DNA of 64,000 bases from Camellia lanceoleosa (lineage: Eukaryota > Streptophyta > Magnoliopsida > Ericales > Theaceae), in the NCBI GenBank assembly GCA_025200525.1, contig CM045763.1, forward strand, positions 92,287,944 through 92,351,943, in the 5' to 3' direction. Positions 33,634 through 44,823 of the stretch are shown piece after piece. Position 1 is the stretch's first letter. Each line of letters opens with the position of its first letter. A program made the translations under genes and the position numbers. The notes under the pieces are model-generated. The model ran no database searches. It was not told the DNA's origin and was given only the letters and a program-made list of their open reading frames with translations.

Positions 33634-35237
33634 AGATGGGGGTGCAAGGCGCAAAGGCCTACCAGTGGTCACTCCCATGGCGAACCTGGAACCACAAAGA
33701 CAAAATTCCAGGAGGGATGCAAGGGGACGAAGGTGGAATAACAGCCCCCATCCCTCTCGTTCGCAAAGCCCAGAAAGACAACGACGAATGATTGATCCTC
33801 AAATTTTGGAGGATCGCGTCAGGGAACAAGACGAATTAATACGGCAGATGTCGGCGGACATGGAATCCTTAAAGCGCCAGATGAAAGGTAAAGAAGTGGC
33901 GACAGGAGAGGGGCGCAACAACAAGACGCCCCCTCGCCACGCAGAGGGTCGTAGTAGGAATTCTACACCCTCTCAAGCTGAGAACAGAAGCCTCAGGACA
34001 GGCGACACGCAATCCAGATCTTCTAGGACTCGTCACTCAAGGTCCGAGAGGACGAGGTCTGAGAGGTCATACACTGAGGGAAGCACATATTGGCCCTCGC
34101 ATACGCACCAGATGAGGTCTAGACAGACGGAATTACCCAGATCGTCCGACCTACGATCTATGCTAGAAGAGAAGGCACGATGGAAGGAGGACGCCAGAGC
34201 GCGCGATCCACACAGGGTTCCTGCCTTACAGCGGTTGGCTCCTCGGACGCATGGAAGCATCGAGGTTGGAATACCAATGCCACGCCTGGCATACGAACCA
34301 ACAGATAAGGCATTGGCGAGGCTGCAGACCTCACCATTCGTCCCAGCAATAGAGAACGCGCCCCTCCCGTCAGGCTTCCTACAACCCAAATTCACAACGT
34401 ATGAGGGGAAGACGGACCCCTACTTACACTTGAGCCACTTTCATCAGGTCATGGCTGTATACCGGCGGAACGAGGCCTTAATGTGCATCATATTCCCTTC
34501 AAGCCTTGGCGACCTTGACTTGGTTTGAAAAACTACTGAGAGCAAGATAGCCTCCACATCAAGTGAGCGGGCGTTTGTAACGCGATTCGAACAAACACGA
34601 AAACCCGGTGGAGATTGACCCGGCTACTCTCCATTGACATGGGCGATAAGAGACCTGAGGTTATACAACAATCATCTTGGGAGACATTCAACCAGATTGG
34701 GATCGCCTAACCAATCTCGCCATTATGCGCAATATAAAAGAGGCCTTCATCGGGAATGGTGAGGACTCTATCACCATGACACCGCCCCTAACCATGAAGG
34801 CCCTGATGGAGAGAGTACATCAGCACATCAGGGTAGAAAAGGATGGCGCTCGTGCCAAAGCAAAATCTGGCGCGACCCTAGCCCCAGAGAAGAAGACCTC
34901 AGCAAAGGTCAATACGGTAGATCGCCAAAACCGAAACGGACGAGGCAAGCGAGACAACGGCGAGGACCAGGACAAGAGATGGTTGAGAGTCCGCACTGCC
35001 ATAACCACGGTATTCAAAAAACCGATCTACCGTATACTTAGTGAGATTCGAGACGAGCCTTTCGTCAAGTGGCCAGCCAAGCTAGGTGAGGCCCAAAAGG
35101 ACTATGATGACAAATCCAGGTGCACCTTCCACAATGAAAAGGGGCACCGCACTGAGAACTGCACGCCATTGAGGCAGCATCTGGAGGAGTTGGTGGCAGC
35201 AGGCCACCTGGACAAATACATAGAGGGAGGGGCATAG
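33634..35237 (+). pseudogene. TE-B gag, start deleted
   Basis: The frame is open from the primer-site remnant to a stop at 34526-34528, without the ATG present in TE-A. It contains the Arg/Ser-rich N-terminal linker, a short coiled stretch (about 33820-33890) and the capsid-like core (TTYEGKTDPYLHL, about 34397-34440). After a frameshift the rest continues in 34677-35237, with MTPPLTMKALMERV and a zinc-knuckle-like C-x3-H-x4-H-x4-C motif (CTFHNEKGHRTENC, near 35122-35163) that is expected to bind RNA. It ends at GHLDKYIEGG. The protein would package element RNA in cytoplasmic particles; this copy cannot make it whole. Confidence 0.88.
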
Positions 35238-37440
35238 CCAGCCCCCCAGGACCACAATAACCCCAATGGGATGCCGATCGACGCTCCGCCCCAAGGCGTC
35301 ATCAACGTAATACATGGAGTCTTTGAACCTGAGCGTGTATGCGAGCTCAGAGGTTCAATCAAAAAGGCTAAGCACTTTTGAGAGGTGCTAAGTGCCCAAC
35401 CAGTCGTCAAGAAGGGAAAGACAGAGGCCACAAATGTCATGTCTTTTTCGGATAAAGACTTGGCAAGGATTTATTGCCCTTACAACAATGCTTTGGTCGT
35501 CACTCTTCGAGTCAAGGATTTTGACGCCAAGCGGATTCTGATCGACCAAGGTAGTTCATGTGAAATCATGTACTATGAAACCTTCAAACAACTTAACTTG
35601 CAAGACAAAGACTTGGCGCCGGCCGTATCTCCCCTTATTGGATTCAACTTTATGCCAGAATGGCCCGTCGGCAAAATTATCCTCCCAGTCAGAGCAGGGA
35701 GTGTGACAAAACAAGTGGAGTTTTGGGTGTTGAAGGTCCCCTCCACCTACAACATTATCTTGGGCAGAACATGGCTGCACGCCCTGCGCTCGGTGGCGTC
35801 CTCCTACCACCAAGTGATGCGGTTCCCCAACGACACCGGAGTAATAGAAGAAGTTTATGGAGATCGGATCATGTCAAAGCAGTGCTTTGTGACAGTGAAC
35901 GGCAGCCGTGCTGCCAAAGGATATGTTCATTCGGTGGAAGAACCAGAGAGCAATGAACTCTTCGCGGATGTTGGCAAAGCGGCTAGTCGGAAAGCAGTGG
36001 AGGACTTGGTGGAAGTCAGGATAGATGAGAAGAACCCGGATAAGTTCTTCTTACTTGGTTCGTCGTTGTCCAGCACTGAGAGATTGGAAGTCTTGGAATT
36101 CCTGACCTCCAACATCGAAGTGTTCGCCTGGACCCCATACGACATGCCAGGCATCGATCCCAACTTCATTTGCCACCAACTCAATGTCCACCCTTCTGCC
36201 AGGCCAATCATTCAGCGCACCCGCAGATCGGCACTCCACCACGCCGAGATAGTGGCGGAAGAAGTAGGAAACCTGCTGGAGGCAGGGGCAATCAGAGAGG
36301 TGCACTACCCAAGATGGATCTCCAACACCGTTGTAGTGCCAAAGAAGAATGGCAAGTGGCGTGTCTGCGTCGACTACAAAACGGTCAACAAGGCGTGCCT
36401 AAAAGATAGCTTTCCTCTACCAAGGATAGATCAACTGGTAGACTTAACGGCAGGACACAACCGACTTAGCTTTCTGGATGCATACAGAGGCTACCACCAA
36501 ATCGCCATGCATGAACCAGACCAGGAGATCACATCTTTCACCACTCCAAGGGGACTCTACTGCTACAAAGTCATGTCTTTTGGCCTAAAGAACGCAGGGG
36601 CAACGTTCTAGAGAATGGTCACCAAGATGTTTGAGCCATTGTTAGGCAGAACAATGGAGGCTTACATCGACGATATGGTGGTCAAAAGCAAAGATGAGAA
36701 TGACCATCTCAAGGACCTAGGTGAAATGTTCGAGATCCTGAAGAAGCATAAGTTACGCCTCAACGCGTCGAAGTGTGCATTCGGAGTAGGATCTGGCAAA
36801 TTCCTAGGCTTCTTGGTGACCAACCGAGGTATAGAAGCAGACCATTCTCAGATCAAAGCAATACAGGATCTGGAGAGGCCAAACTCAGTAAAGGAAGTGC
36901 AGCATCTCACCATGGCGTACCGACTCAATCGGTTCATAAGCCGGTCGGACGAACTTACCATTCTTCCACGCTACCGAAAGCTAAGTTTGAGTGGGACGAA
37001 GAATGCGACCAAGCTCCGAAAGCTTGAAGGAGTACATGTCTTCTCCGCCACTCCTTGTAACACCAATCCGGAGAAGAACTCTTCTTATATCCGCGATCTC
37101 AAATGATGCAATTAGCGCAGTGTTGGTCCGCGCAGAAGGAATCCAACACTTGCCCATCTACTATGTCAGCAAGACGTTACTGGGCGCCGAAAAAAGGTAC
37201 TTGCCACTGGAGAAACTCGCATTGGCCTTGATAATGGCTTTAAGGAAGTTGTCGCATTACTTTCACGCCCACACAATAGTTGTTCTCACAGCCTTTCCAT
37301 TAAAGGCTTTATTTAAAAGGGCGAACTTCTCTGAGCGAATTCTGAAGTGGGCAGTAGAGTTGGGACAATACGACATCAAGTTCCAACCTAGGACCGCAAT
37401 AAAAGCACAAGCATTGGCAGATTTTGTCGCTGAATTCACA
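35238..37440 (+). pseudogene. TE-B protease, reverse transcriptase and RNase H, broken
   Basis: The main open piece (35385-36611) contains the retropepsin active site IDQGSS (Asp codon 35544-35546), intact here unlike in TE-A, then LGRTWLHALRS and the RT fingers and palm (KKNGKWRVCVDYKTVNKAC, LDAYRGYHQI). A TAG at 36609-36611 replaces the Gln codon found in TE-A. The frame then runs on from 36615 with the YIDD catalytic box (36663-36674). Small indels between about 36915 and 37100 shift the connection and RNase H into the frame ending 37893. RNase H landmarks include [10 protein letters not shown] and [10 protein letters not shown]. Normal function would be synthesis of element cDNA. Confidence 0.93.
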
Positions 37441-38160
37441 CCAGGGAGTCATCACATCTGCCCGGTCGACCTAATTGAGACAACCGAACTAGGGATGGAA
37501 GTTGATGTCGGAATAATGCAACCCCTAGTGCTGGTTACTCAGTCTGGCCCCAAGGCAGACCAAAGTAAAGAAAGGAAGGAAGAAACAAACCATGCTACAC
37601 CAAGTCAGGACTCACCGACAAATAAAGACCTGGTGCAAACAGAAAGCAAGGGGCAGACATCGAGCATGGACTCTGAAGAAGTCGCCAGCAACATAGAAGA
37701 TCCCAAAGCATCATCTGACCCCTCCACCTGTTGGAAGCTATTCGTCATAGAGATGTGGAAACTCTTCGTGGATGGAGCATCCAACCGACATGGAGTAGGA
37801 CTTGGCATAGTCCTCATCTCTCCAGACGGCCTAGTAGTGGAGCAAGCAATCAACCTTGGCTTCCCAGCGTCAAACAACGGGCCAGTAGTATGAGCGCTTC
37901 CGGTCTCAAGTCAGCATTCTACATGAAGGCCACCGAGCTAATGGTCTACAGCGACTCGCAGCTGGTGGTGAATCAAATATCTGGCGACTACGAGGCAAAG
38001 GATGATAAGATGGTCAAGTACCAAGACTTGGTCAGAGCAGAGATAAAGAAGTTCGAAGTAGTGAGGATAGAACAGATCGGCAGAGAGGAAAACAGCAGAG
38101 CAGGCGAACTCGCAGGCTTCGCCTCAATGGCAGACACCTCCATTCCTCACCCACTACTAA
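37441..38160 (+). pseudogene. TE-B second (archaeal-type) RNase H, broken
   Basis: A Ser/Thr/Gln/Lys-rich linker (37441-37740) precedes LFVDGASN (about 37760) and LISPDG, the start of an additional RNase H. A TGA at 37891-37893 and an indel break it. It resumes in another frame from about 37889 with [20 protein letters not shown] and a C-terminal [15 protein letters not shown] motif typical of this domain. Two RNase H domains in tandem are known from Tat-lineage elements. TE-A retains the missing [11 protein letters not shown] segment here. Confidence 0.88.
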
Positions 38161-39472
38161 TCGACTATTTACCTAGACCAAGCATTGAAGACCCAGAAGC
38201 CGAAGATGTATGTCGCGCGGAGTTAGGCCCTTCTTGGATGGATCCCATCATACTGTTCCTGAAAGACGGCACCTTACCAGAAGACAAGAAAGAAGCCAAC
38301 AAAATAAGAGCAAAATCACAACGATTCTGGCTCTCTCCATCCTTGGCATTGTACAAGAAGTCGTTCTCAGGACCTTACTTAAAGTGTGTTCACTCCAGTA
38401 AGGTGGAAGCATTCCTATTCGAAATACACGAGGGTGTTTGCGGCAGCCATCAAGGAGGAAGATCATTGGCATACCGTGCCATTTCACAAGGATACTGGTG
38501 GCCATACATGCAAGCGGATTTAGTGAAGTATGTCAAAAAGTGCGAAAAGTGTCAGAAGTTTGTGCACCAAATACACCAACCAGTCAGAGAACTACTACCA
38601 CTCACTAGTCCATGGCCTTTCGCATTATGGGGCTTAGACATAGTGGGACCACTCCCAACAGCACCAGGCAACAGGAAGTTCTTTCTTGCGGCAACCGACT
38701 ACTTCACAAAGTGGGTGAAAGCAGAAGCCTTGGCATCAATCAAGGAAAAAGATGTGAAGAAGTTTGTTTGGCAGAACATCATCACTCGCTTTGGCATACC
38801 AAAAGCCCTGATCTCAGACAAGGCACTCAATTTGACGGCAGGATTTTCAGAGGCTTTTGTGAGGAGTACAAGATAGAATTCTATAATTCTACACCGGCAT
38901 ATCCCCAAGCAAATGGTCAGGCAGAGGCATAAAACAAGGTAGTCTTTGATGGATTGAAGAAAAGATTAGAGAGAGCCAAAGGCAAGTGGGCGGAAGAGCT
39001 CCCCCACATTTTATGGGCTTACCGCACTACGCCTCGACGATCAACAGGAGAAACACCATTCTCCTTAGCTTATGGCATGGAAGCAGTTATCCCATTAGAA
39101 GTGGGCCTCCCCACAATCCGAAGTGAAAACTTTGATCCAGACTTAAATGGCGAAGCTATAGCATTGGAGCTTGACCTTGCGGAAGAAAGAAGAGACAGAG
39201 CATTGGTTCACATCGCCTCCTACCAACAAGAGTTGTCCAGAAAGTATAACAAAACAGTACATCCAAGGCAATTCAAGATCGGGGATTGGGTGCTACGCAA
39301 AGTAATGGGAAACACCTTAGTTCTAGGGGATGGCAAGTTGGGACCTAATTGGGAAGGACCTTACAAAGTGGTCGGATTGGCAAGCAAAGGGGCATACCAC
39401 TTGGAAGATGAGTACGGCAAAGCAATTCCCAAGCCATGGAACACTGCAAATCTCAAGTTATTTTATTTCTAG
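38161..39472 (+). pseudogene. TE-B integrase, broken
   Basis: The N-terminal zinc-binding HHCC region spans about 38390-38560 ([18 protein letters not shown]). The catalytic core has its first Asp in LDIVGPLP (about 38637) and the second in [10 protein letters not shown] one-base shift near 38860 and a TAA at 38930-38932 fall beside the catalytic Glu motif (ANGQAEA). The C-terminal part (38954-39472) is open and contains WAYRTTPRRSTGETPFSLAYG, common to plant gypsy integrases, and KLGPNWEGPYKV near the end. No chromodomain is visible, in keeping with the Tat lineage. Its role is to insert cDNA into the host chromosome. Confidence 0.93.
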
Positions 39473-39598
39473 TTTTTCTTTTCTCTCTTTAAGTATGTGT
39501 AATTTTTTACTTCATCAATAAAACAAATCGATTCTTTTTTAGCATGTTTGTTTTTAGTAGAAAGTAACTTTCATAAGTTAGTAGCATTGTAAACATAG

Positions 39599-40240
39599 TT
39601 GGCCGGATTAAACCAACTATGACCCCTCCTAAGCCCATTATAAGGATCCAGGTTGCAGGACGTTTGGTCGGAATAACCAAATACTATATTCTAAATTGGC
39701 CGAAAAAACCAACTTAGAGGTTGGCTGGATTAAACCAACACCCCTCCTAAGCCCAGGATAAGGATCTAGGCTGCAGGACGTTTGGTCGGAATAACCAAAC
39801 ACTATATTCTAAATTGGCTGGAAAAACCAACTTAGAGGTTGGCTGGATTAAACCAACACTTGTACTCTTCAGCCGAAGTAAGTGTATGGCTGAAGAGTGG
39901 TTGGCTGGATTAAACCAACTCTTTGTACTCTTCAGCCGAAGTAAATTATATCGGCCGAAGAGTGGTTGGCTGGATTAAACCAACTCTTTGTACTCTTCAG
40001 CCGAAGTAAATTATATCGGCCGAAGAGTGGTTGGCTGGATTAAACCAACTCTTTGTACTCTTCAGCCGAAGTAAGTGCGTGGCTGAAGAGTGGTTGGCTG
40101 GATTAAACCAACTCTGTGTACTCTTCAGGCGAAGTAAGTGCATGGCTAAAGAGTGGTTGGCTGGATTAAACCAACTCTGTGTACTCTTCAGCCGAAGTGA
40201 GTTATATCGGCTAAAGAGTGGTTGGCTAGCAAGTTAGATA
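39599..40240 (+). repeat. Tandem hairpin repeat between integrase and antisense ORF
   Basis: Two longer units of about 120 bp (starting 39599 and 39721) and then six units of 62-65 bp (starting 39839, 39901, 39966, 40031, 40094, 40157, with a partial one at 40222). Each starts with GTTGG-CTGGATTAAA-CCAAC, a 5-bp stem able to fold. The long units add TTGGTCGGAATAACCAA, a second small hairpin. The short units add GTACTCTTCAGCCGAAGTAA. A translated 68-codon frame over it is an artefact of the repetition. Confidence 0.9.
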
Positions 40241-41144
40241 GTTAAACTGAAATCACAGTTCATGCAAAAATCATTACAAATGAAGGCATACATATACAAA
40301 ACCGAAATGAGAGTTGATGAAAGATTTTTTCATTAAAAGTACAAACCAAGTACAATTGGGGAACCGAAGCCCAGTTACAAAAAGTTCAAAAACAAAAGAA
40401 AAGAAGGAAAAAATCAGCGGAGAAGTGCATCCAGTTAAGATCAAATTCATTCTTGCGGATCGGGAGCTCGGTCTCAGCCTGAACTTGGGTCTCAACCTGA
40501 ACCTCGGTCTCAGTTGATGGTAGCTCGTCCCTTCGGTCTTCAATGATTGGCTCCGACCGAACGGTCTGATTATTTTGTTCATTGACAATCGGAGTGGGAG
40601 TTTGCTCATCATCTTCAGAATCGTCAGCATCATCTTCATCACCGGACCCCTCAAGAAAAGCTTTTTGGAGATCGGCAACATATTGCGAAAGTGAGGCCGG
40701 AATAGAACACGGCAGAGCATTGTAGACATCGGTGTTAGGTGTACATCCGAGCCGCTCCACCGCACTCCTCTAGCCACATTTGAAGAATAAGTCCTTGGCT
40801 ACGTTGCACTGGAGGGTGTAGGCGTCTTCAGCCTCCTTGAAGCCCCGCTTCTCGGCTTTCTTCACCTCCCCCTTCAATTGGTTTATCTCGGCATCCTTTT
40901 TCTTTTCAATTTCAGCCAAGATACGTAGGTATCTATCTTTTGCCTCATTGGCAACTTTTTTCTTCTCGGCCTCGACCGAATTGGCAACCTCAGTCAGCCG
41001 ACCATTCTCCGCACGAAGCACGGCCAGCTGCTTCTTTGCCTCCTCTAGTTCGGCTGACTTTGCTTCGGCTTCAGCCATGGCCTCCCGTGTACTACGCCGA
41101 AGTTCCATGACCCTCCTGTGAGTAACTTGATTTTTCTGGATGGC

Positions 41145-41217
41145 CTGAAAAAGAGGAGTAAAGTTAGCCGGACTCAAAGTTGGAAGAAATTTACAAAGAA
41201 AGAGGGAGGCTGTTTAC
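41145..41217 (-). other. Predicted intron 2 of the antisense ORF
   Basis: About 73 bp on the minus strand. Donor GTAAAC, acceptor CTCTTTTTCAG. Phase 0, joining the ...KSMIL and AIQKNQ segments. Not proven by RNA. Confidence 0.6.
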
Positions 41218-41889
41218 CAGGATCATGGACTTCGTAGAGGACTGAATCGACTTCAGCTCGGTGTTGAGCTGTTTATAATGGTACTCCATGTCCTTTGGAA
41301 GGCACACACTTTTGGCTAGGTTGAAAGCTATCAAGTGGTCCTTCTCAGCAACAACCGAATCTTCGGCAGTGATATCTCGGTTGTCGAAGGAGAGGACAGG
41401 AGCCCATTTTGAAGAAGTGGCGATTGGTCGGATGGTTCGGTTGGAGGCTTTTTGGGACTTGGAGAGAGACTTGTGGCGAATGGTCTCATCCTCGTCATCA
41501 AGACGTGGCTCGGTTTGCTAGTCCGAGCACGCTTATTTCGGCGAGAGGTGGAGGGTCATTGAGATGGTAGGGCTACCACGGTTTCGGTGTTTGATTGATC
41601 GGTTGTACTTCGGCGGGAGTTGTTGCGGTTAGAAGGGCCTTCAGCCTGTTCTTCTTGGCCATTTCTTGTTCGGCAGTAAGTGGCACAAGGTTGATCTGGG
41701 GCAAGAAAGGGTCCGGCTCTGGTGCGTCTTCGAGGAGGAAGTCGGTCACCCTTGCTTTTCAGTGACCAGAGTAGCGGTAAGTCGGTTCGAAGTTTAGAAG
41801 CTTTGCCCAACTTCTCTCCTTTACTCTTAGTGCGGCGCGCAGAAGACCGAGGTTGGGGTAGCCATAGTTTGAAAGGAGATGGGCTTTAT

Positions 41890-41983
41890 CTACAAAAAGA
41901 AAACAAGTGTTAGTTCGGTCCAGAGTAGAAAGCCAAAATAAAGAAAAGAGAAAAAATGTGAAATGCAACCGAAGTATGTATAC
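41890..41983 (-). other. Predicted intron 1 of the antisense ORF
   Basis: 94 bp on the minus strand. Donor GTATAC. Acceptor CTTTTTGTAG preceded by a T-rich tract. Removing it keeps the frame (split codon G|AT). Not proven by RNA. Confidence 0.6.
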
Positions 41984-42497
41984 CGGGCTCTCATTTTTTC
42001 CAGTTTATTCTTCGGCCAGGAATCTGGGCTTCAAGGTCTTCAAAATTCCCAGAGACCCAAAAGAAGTCATCGTTGTTTAAGCCTTTGTTCGGTGTGTGTT
42101 TTATTATTTTCTCTCGGCCACGGCGTACTCTCAAGTAATAACACCAGCCTTCGTTTTTTGATCCTATGGAGTATTGGTGAAGTACCTCGGCCAAACCTAG
42201 GTTTAGACCGGTTTGGTGGTTCAGTGCGGCTATACCCATTATTATTCGGTATGTATTAGTGGACAGCTGGGTGGGGCATAGTTTGGTTTGTCTTAAGAAT
42301 TCACATATTAAGGGTTGGACGGGGAATCTGAATCCGGTCTCTATTATTGATTGGGGGGTAAATGGGACAAAGCCTTCGTTGTCCCAAGGATCTATATCTT
42401 GTTCGGCTAGGGTGAGGTTTACATCGGTTGGAATATTGTAATCCTTTCTGAATTCGGCTAGGCCTCCTAGGGTTTGTACTAGGAACCTATACTTCCC

Positions 42498-43580
42498 TAT
42501 TTATTGTATAAGTTAGGAATAAATTATCTCGGTCGAAAAAAGTATACTCAGGAGCTCGGCTGAGCGCAGGGAAGTGCCTGGCAACCTAAGTCTGCAAAGT
42601 GGAAAACAAGGTGTTAAGCACAGATCGTTGACCGTGCTACAAAAAACAAAGCAAGAGAAGACAAGTCCTACTTCGGCTACACATTGTACTACAGGATCTA
42701 CCTCGGTTTTGACCAGGGTGCTTGTTATCTCTGTTTGGCAGGATGTTTGGTTATCTCGGTTCTACCTATAATCTTTGCTACTCCGGTTAGGAGTCAAGGG
42801 CGACTTCGAGTTCGGTTTAGGAACCCGAGAAAGTCGGGCTTAGCCCCAAGGCTTAGATTTCTAGTTCAAGTGTGTTTTCATTTCGGCTAGGGTGAATCAG
42901 TTGGTGGCCTAGTAAAATTACTATGAAGGGTACAAGTTCTAACTCGGTTCCAGTCTACCTAAATCGGTATATAGCAAGAACAGAGTTCTAGTCCGGTTGG
43001 GGCATGTGCAAAGATCAAGAAGGTGTTCTACTTGCTATTTCATTATATTCATAGTGTTCTTGTGAAGGTTTTTTTGCAAAAAACTTCGAATATTGTTGGA
43101 AACAGAAAAGTGCTTTGCAAATATACAAGATGGACTGCTATGGATTAAAACGAAAGCAAAAACAAGAAAAACAGAAATGGGTCTTTAAAAGCTTACCAAA
43201 GAAAGAAGAAGAAGATGGAGGTAGAAGCAAAGGCTTAAAGAACTCGAGCACAGCAGCTTCAAGCTCAGAACAGATGCACAGAGAGAGAGAAGATGAACAG
43301 AGTAAAGTATGATTCAAAAGTGAGGTATGTTTTTGTGAAGAGGCAAAAAGGCGGGAACTGTTCAAATTCACGAAGCACGAAGAACGGCGTGACAGCTGTA
43401 AATGGCCAATAAAAGGATGCCACGTGTCATTGGAATAAAAAACGATTCAGTTGCTGCAAATTGAAGAGACGTTTTTGACCGGACGTATATAGCTCGGCTG
43501 GAAAGGGTTTTAGCTCGGCTGGAGAGGTTAAAACTCTAGCTCGGCTGATAAGCAGGTAATTCCTATCATGCTTTGCAGAT
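42498..43580 (-). other. Non-coding region upstream of the antisense ORF in TE-B
   Basis: About 1.1 kb without a convincing frame. It holds scattered CTCGG/TTCGG motifs like those in the LTR and a G-box-like CCACGTGTCATTGG (about 43420-43433). If the antisense ORF is transcribed, its promoter should be here or in the 3' LTR. Confidence 0.5.
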
Positions 43581-43596
43581 GGAATTAAGGGGCAAT
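43581..43596 (+). other. Polypurine tract of TE-B
   Basis: GGAATTAAGGGGCAAT immediately precedes the 3' LTR. The AAGGGG core is the likely plus-strand primer. Confidence 0.65.
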
Positions 43597-44395
43597 TGAG
43601 AGGGTAATTTATATTTAAATTTGGCCGAGCTAAATGAAATGGGCCGAGCTGGGCCAAGCAAAGTAAATGGCCAGTTTGGGTCGCACTACGAAGGTCCGAA
43701 TAGAATGACCATATAAGTTACTCCGGCCTGGAGAGGTAGTATTGCAAATAGACCGGTCTCACAGCCGAGACAATTAGCACGGTTGCGTGAGGCCTTATTT
43801 GTACTTCGGTTGAAAGATGTGTTGATTGAAGTTCGGTCTTCAGTGGTGAGTTCGGTCGAGGCGTGTGAAAACCGAGGTGTGCCACGCCCTTGAGAGGCCT
43901 TGGTTCTAAAGATAGTTAAACTAAACTCTCTTATATGCGCTCGGTCTTAGTATGGGAACCGAGGTAAGGAAAAGAGAAGTAAGTGCCCAACTAATATGTT
44001 ACTTCGGTCTTGAAGTAGTTCGGCGATAAGAAGAACCATCTCACTTGGTTTAAGCAGTGAGGGAGGGTGTTGGAGGATAAACATTATCTTCCAGAAGTAT
44101 GAATCCTAGGAGGACTCTACATGGAGGAGTAAGAGTCCTACCAGGATTGTGCCACGCGAAACCTATATAAGCTCACCAATATCACCTTTGGAGAGGTAAT
44201 GCAATTTTGGCTTTCTGAATACACAGAGCTTTTGCCTATTTGACAATCTTTCTGACTTAGGCATCGGAGAGGTTTTCGGCACCCACCCGCCGGCTAGCTC
44301 ACGTTTGTGTTTTCAGGTGATAAAGCGACGTCGTACAGAGGAACGCAGACTTGATCAACAGGATTATACGAGAAGGTATATTTCTTTCCCGTACA
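43597..44395 (+). repeat. 3' LTR of TE-B
   Basis: Starts TGAGAGGGTAATTTATATTT and ends CCCGTACA, followed by the CTTTC duplication (44396-44400). Differs from the 5' LTR by roughly 28 scattered changes counted by eye, mostly transitions, plus small indels. Confidence 0.95.
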
Positions 44396-44823
44396 CTTTC
44401 TTTTCATTATTCATTTTTGTTATTACTGATAAAATTTCAAAAACACTTTTAGTAATCCTTAAAATGTGAATTGTTTTCATAATAATTTTTTCAAACTTAA
44501 AATGCTATTCTTTATTTTCATTATTCATTTTTTTTATTACTGATAAAATTTCAAAAACACTTTTAGTAATCCTTAAAATGTGAATTGTTTTCATAATAAT
44601 TTTTTCAAACTTTCTAAAAACAAAAAACAAAACACAAAAACTCAACTTTCCTCAAATTGAAAAATGCTATTCTTTCTTTTCATTATTCATTTTTGTTATT
44701 ACTGATAAAATTTCAAAAACACTTTTAGTAATCCTTAAAATGTGAATTGTTTTCATAATAATTTTTTCAAACTTTCTAAAAACAAAAAACAAAACACAAA
44801 AACTCAACTTTCTCTATCTCTTT
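44396..44823. repeat. Tandem repeat interrupted by TE-B
   Basis: Units beginning AAAATGCTATTCTTT at 32809 (split by TE-B), 44499 and 44661, each continuing TTTTCATTATTCATTTTT... and TTTTCATAATAATTTTTTCA. With TE-B removed, the first period is about 114 bp and the second about 162 bp. The longer form has an extra A-rich piece (CTAAAAACAAAAAACAAAAC). TE-B landed inside the first unit. Confidence 0.85.

Larger units (their letters stand above)
40386..42497 (-). pseudogene. Antisense ORF of TE-B (Transposase_28-like domain plus coiled coil), probably spliced
   Basis: Read on the minus strand. Exon 1 (about 42497-41984) is open from an upstream stop and contains TGFRFPVQPLICEFLRQTKL, then LSTNTYRIIMGIAALN and GWCYYLRVRRGREKII. 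This order resembles the plant 'putative gypsy-type transposon' domain (PF04195, recalled from memory). One TGA lies near its end (about 41991). A GT...AG intron (41983-41890, T-rich before the AG) joins it in frame to exon 2 (41889 to about 41218), which has one frameshift. A second GT...AG intron (about 41217-41145) leads to exon 3 (41144-40386). Exon 3 is a long coiled coil (Glu/Lys/Ala-rich, 41140-40800), then an acidic tail, with one TAG at 40770-40772. The function of such ORFs is unknown; no start codon is obvious. Confidence 0.8.
32825..44395 (+). mobile_element. TE-B: complete Tat-lineage Ty3/gypsy LTR retrotransposon (11,571 bp)
   Basis: Two LTRs (800 and 799 bp, TG...CA) are flanked by CTTTC duplications. 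The internal order is primer-site remnant, gag, protease, RT, RNase H, second RNase H, integrase, tandem hairpin repeat, antisense ORF, polypurine tract. Two RNase H domains plus an antisense ORF between integrase and the 3' LTR place it in the Tat lineage (compare Retand and Grande). By eye the LTRs differ at roughly 28 positions, about 96-97 percent identity, so insertion is recent but not very recent. Stops and frameshifts in every ORF make it non-autonomous. Confidence 0.95.

Noticed and set aside
40031..40237. 68-codon frame with internal protein repeats
   Set aside because: Produced by the 63-65 bp DNA tandem repeat, not a protein-coding signal.
39599..40240. CRISPR-like array of short repeats with spacers
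   Set aside because: The repeated unit is contiguous with no unique spacers, lies inside a retrotransposon and this is a plant genome.
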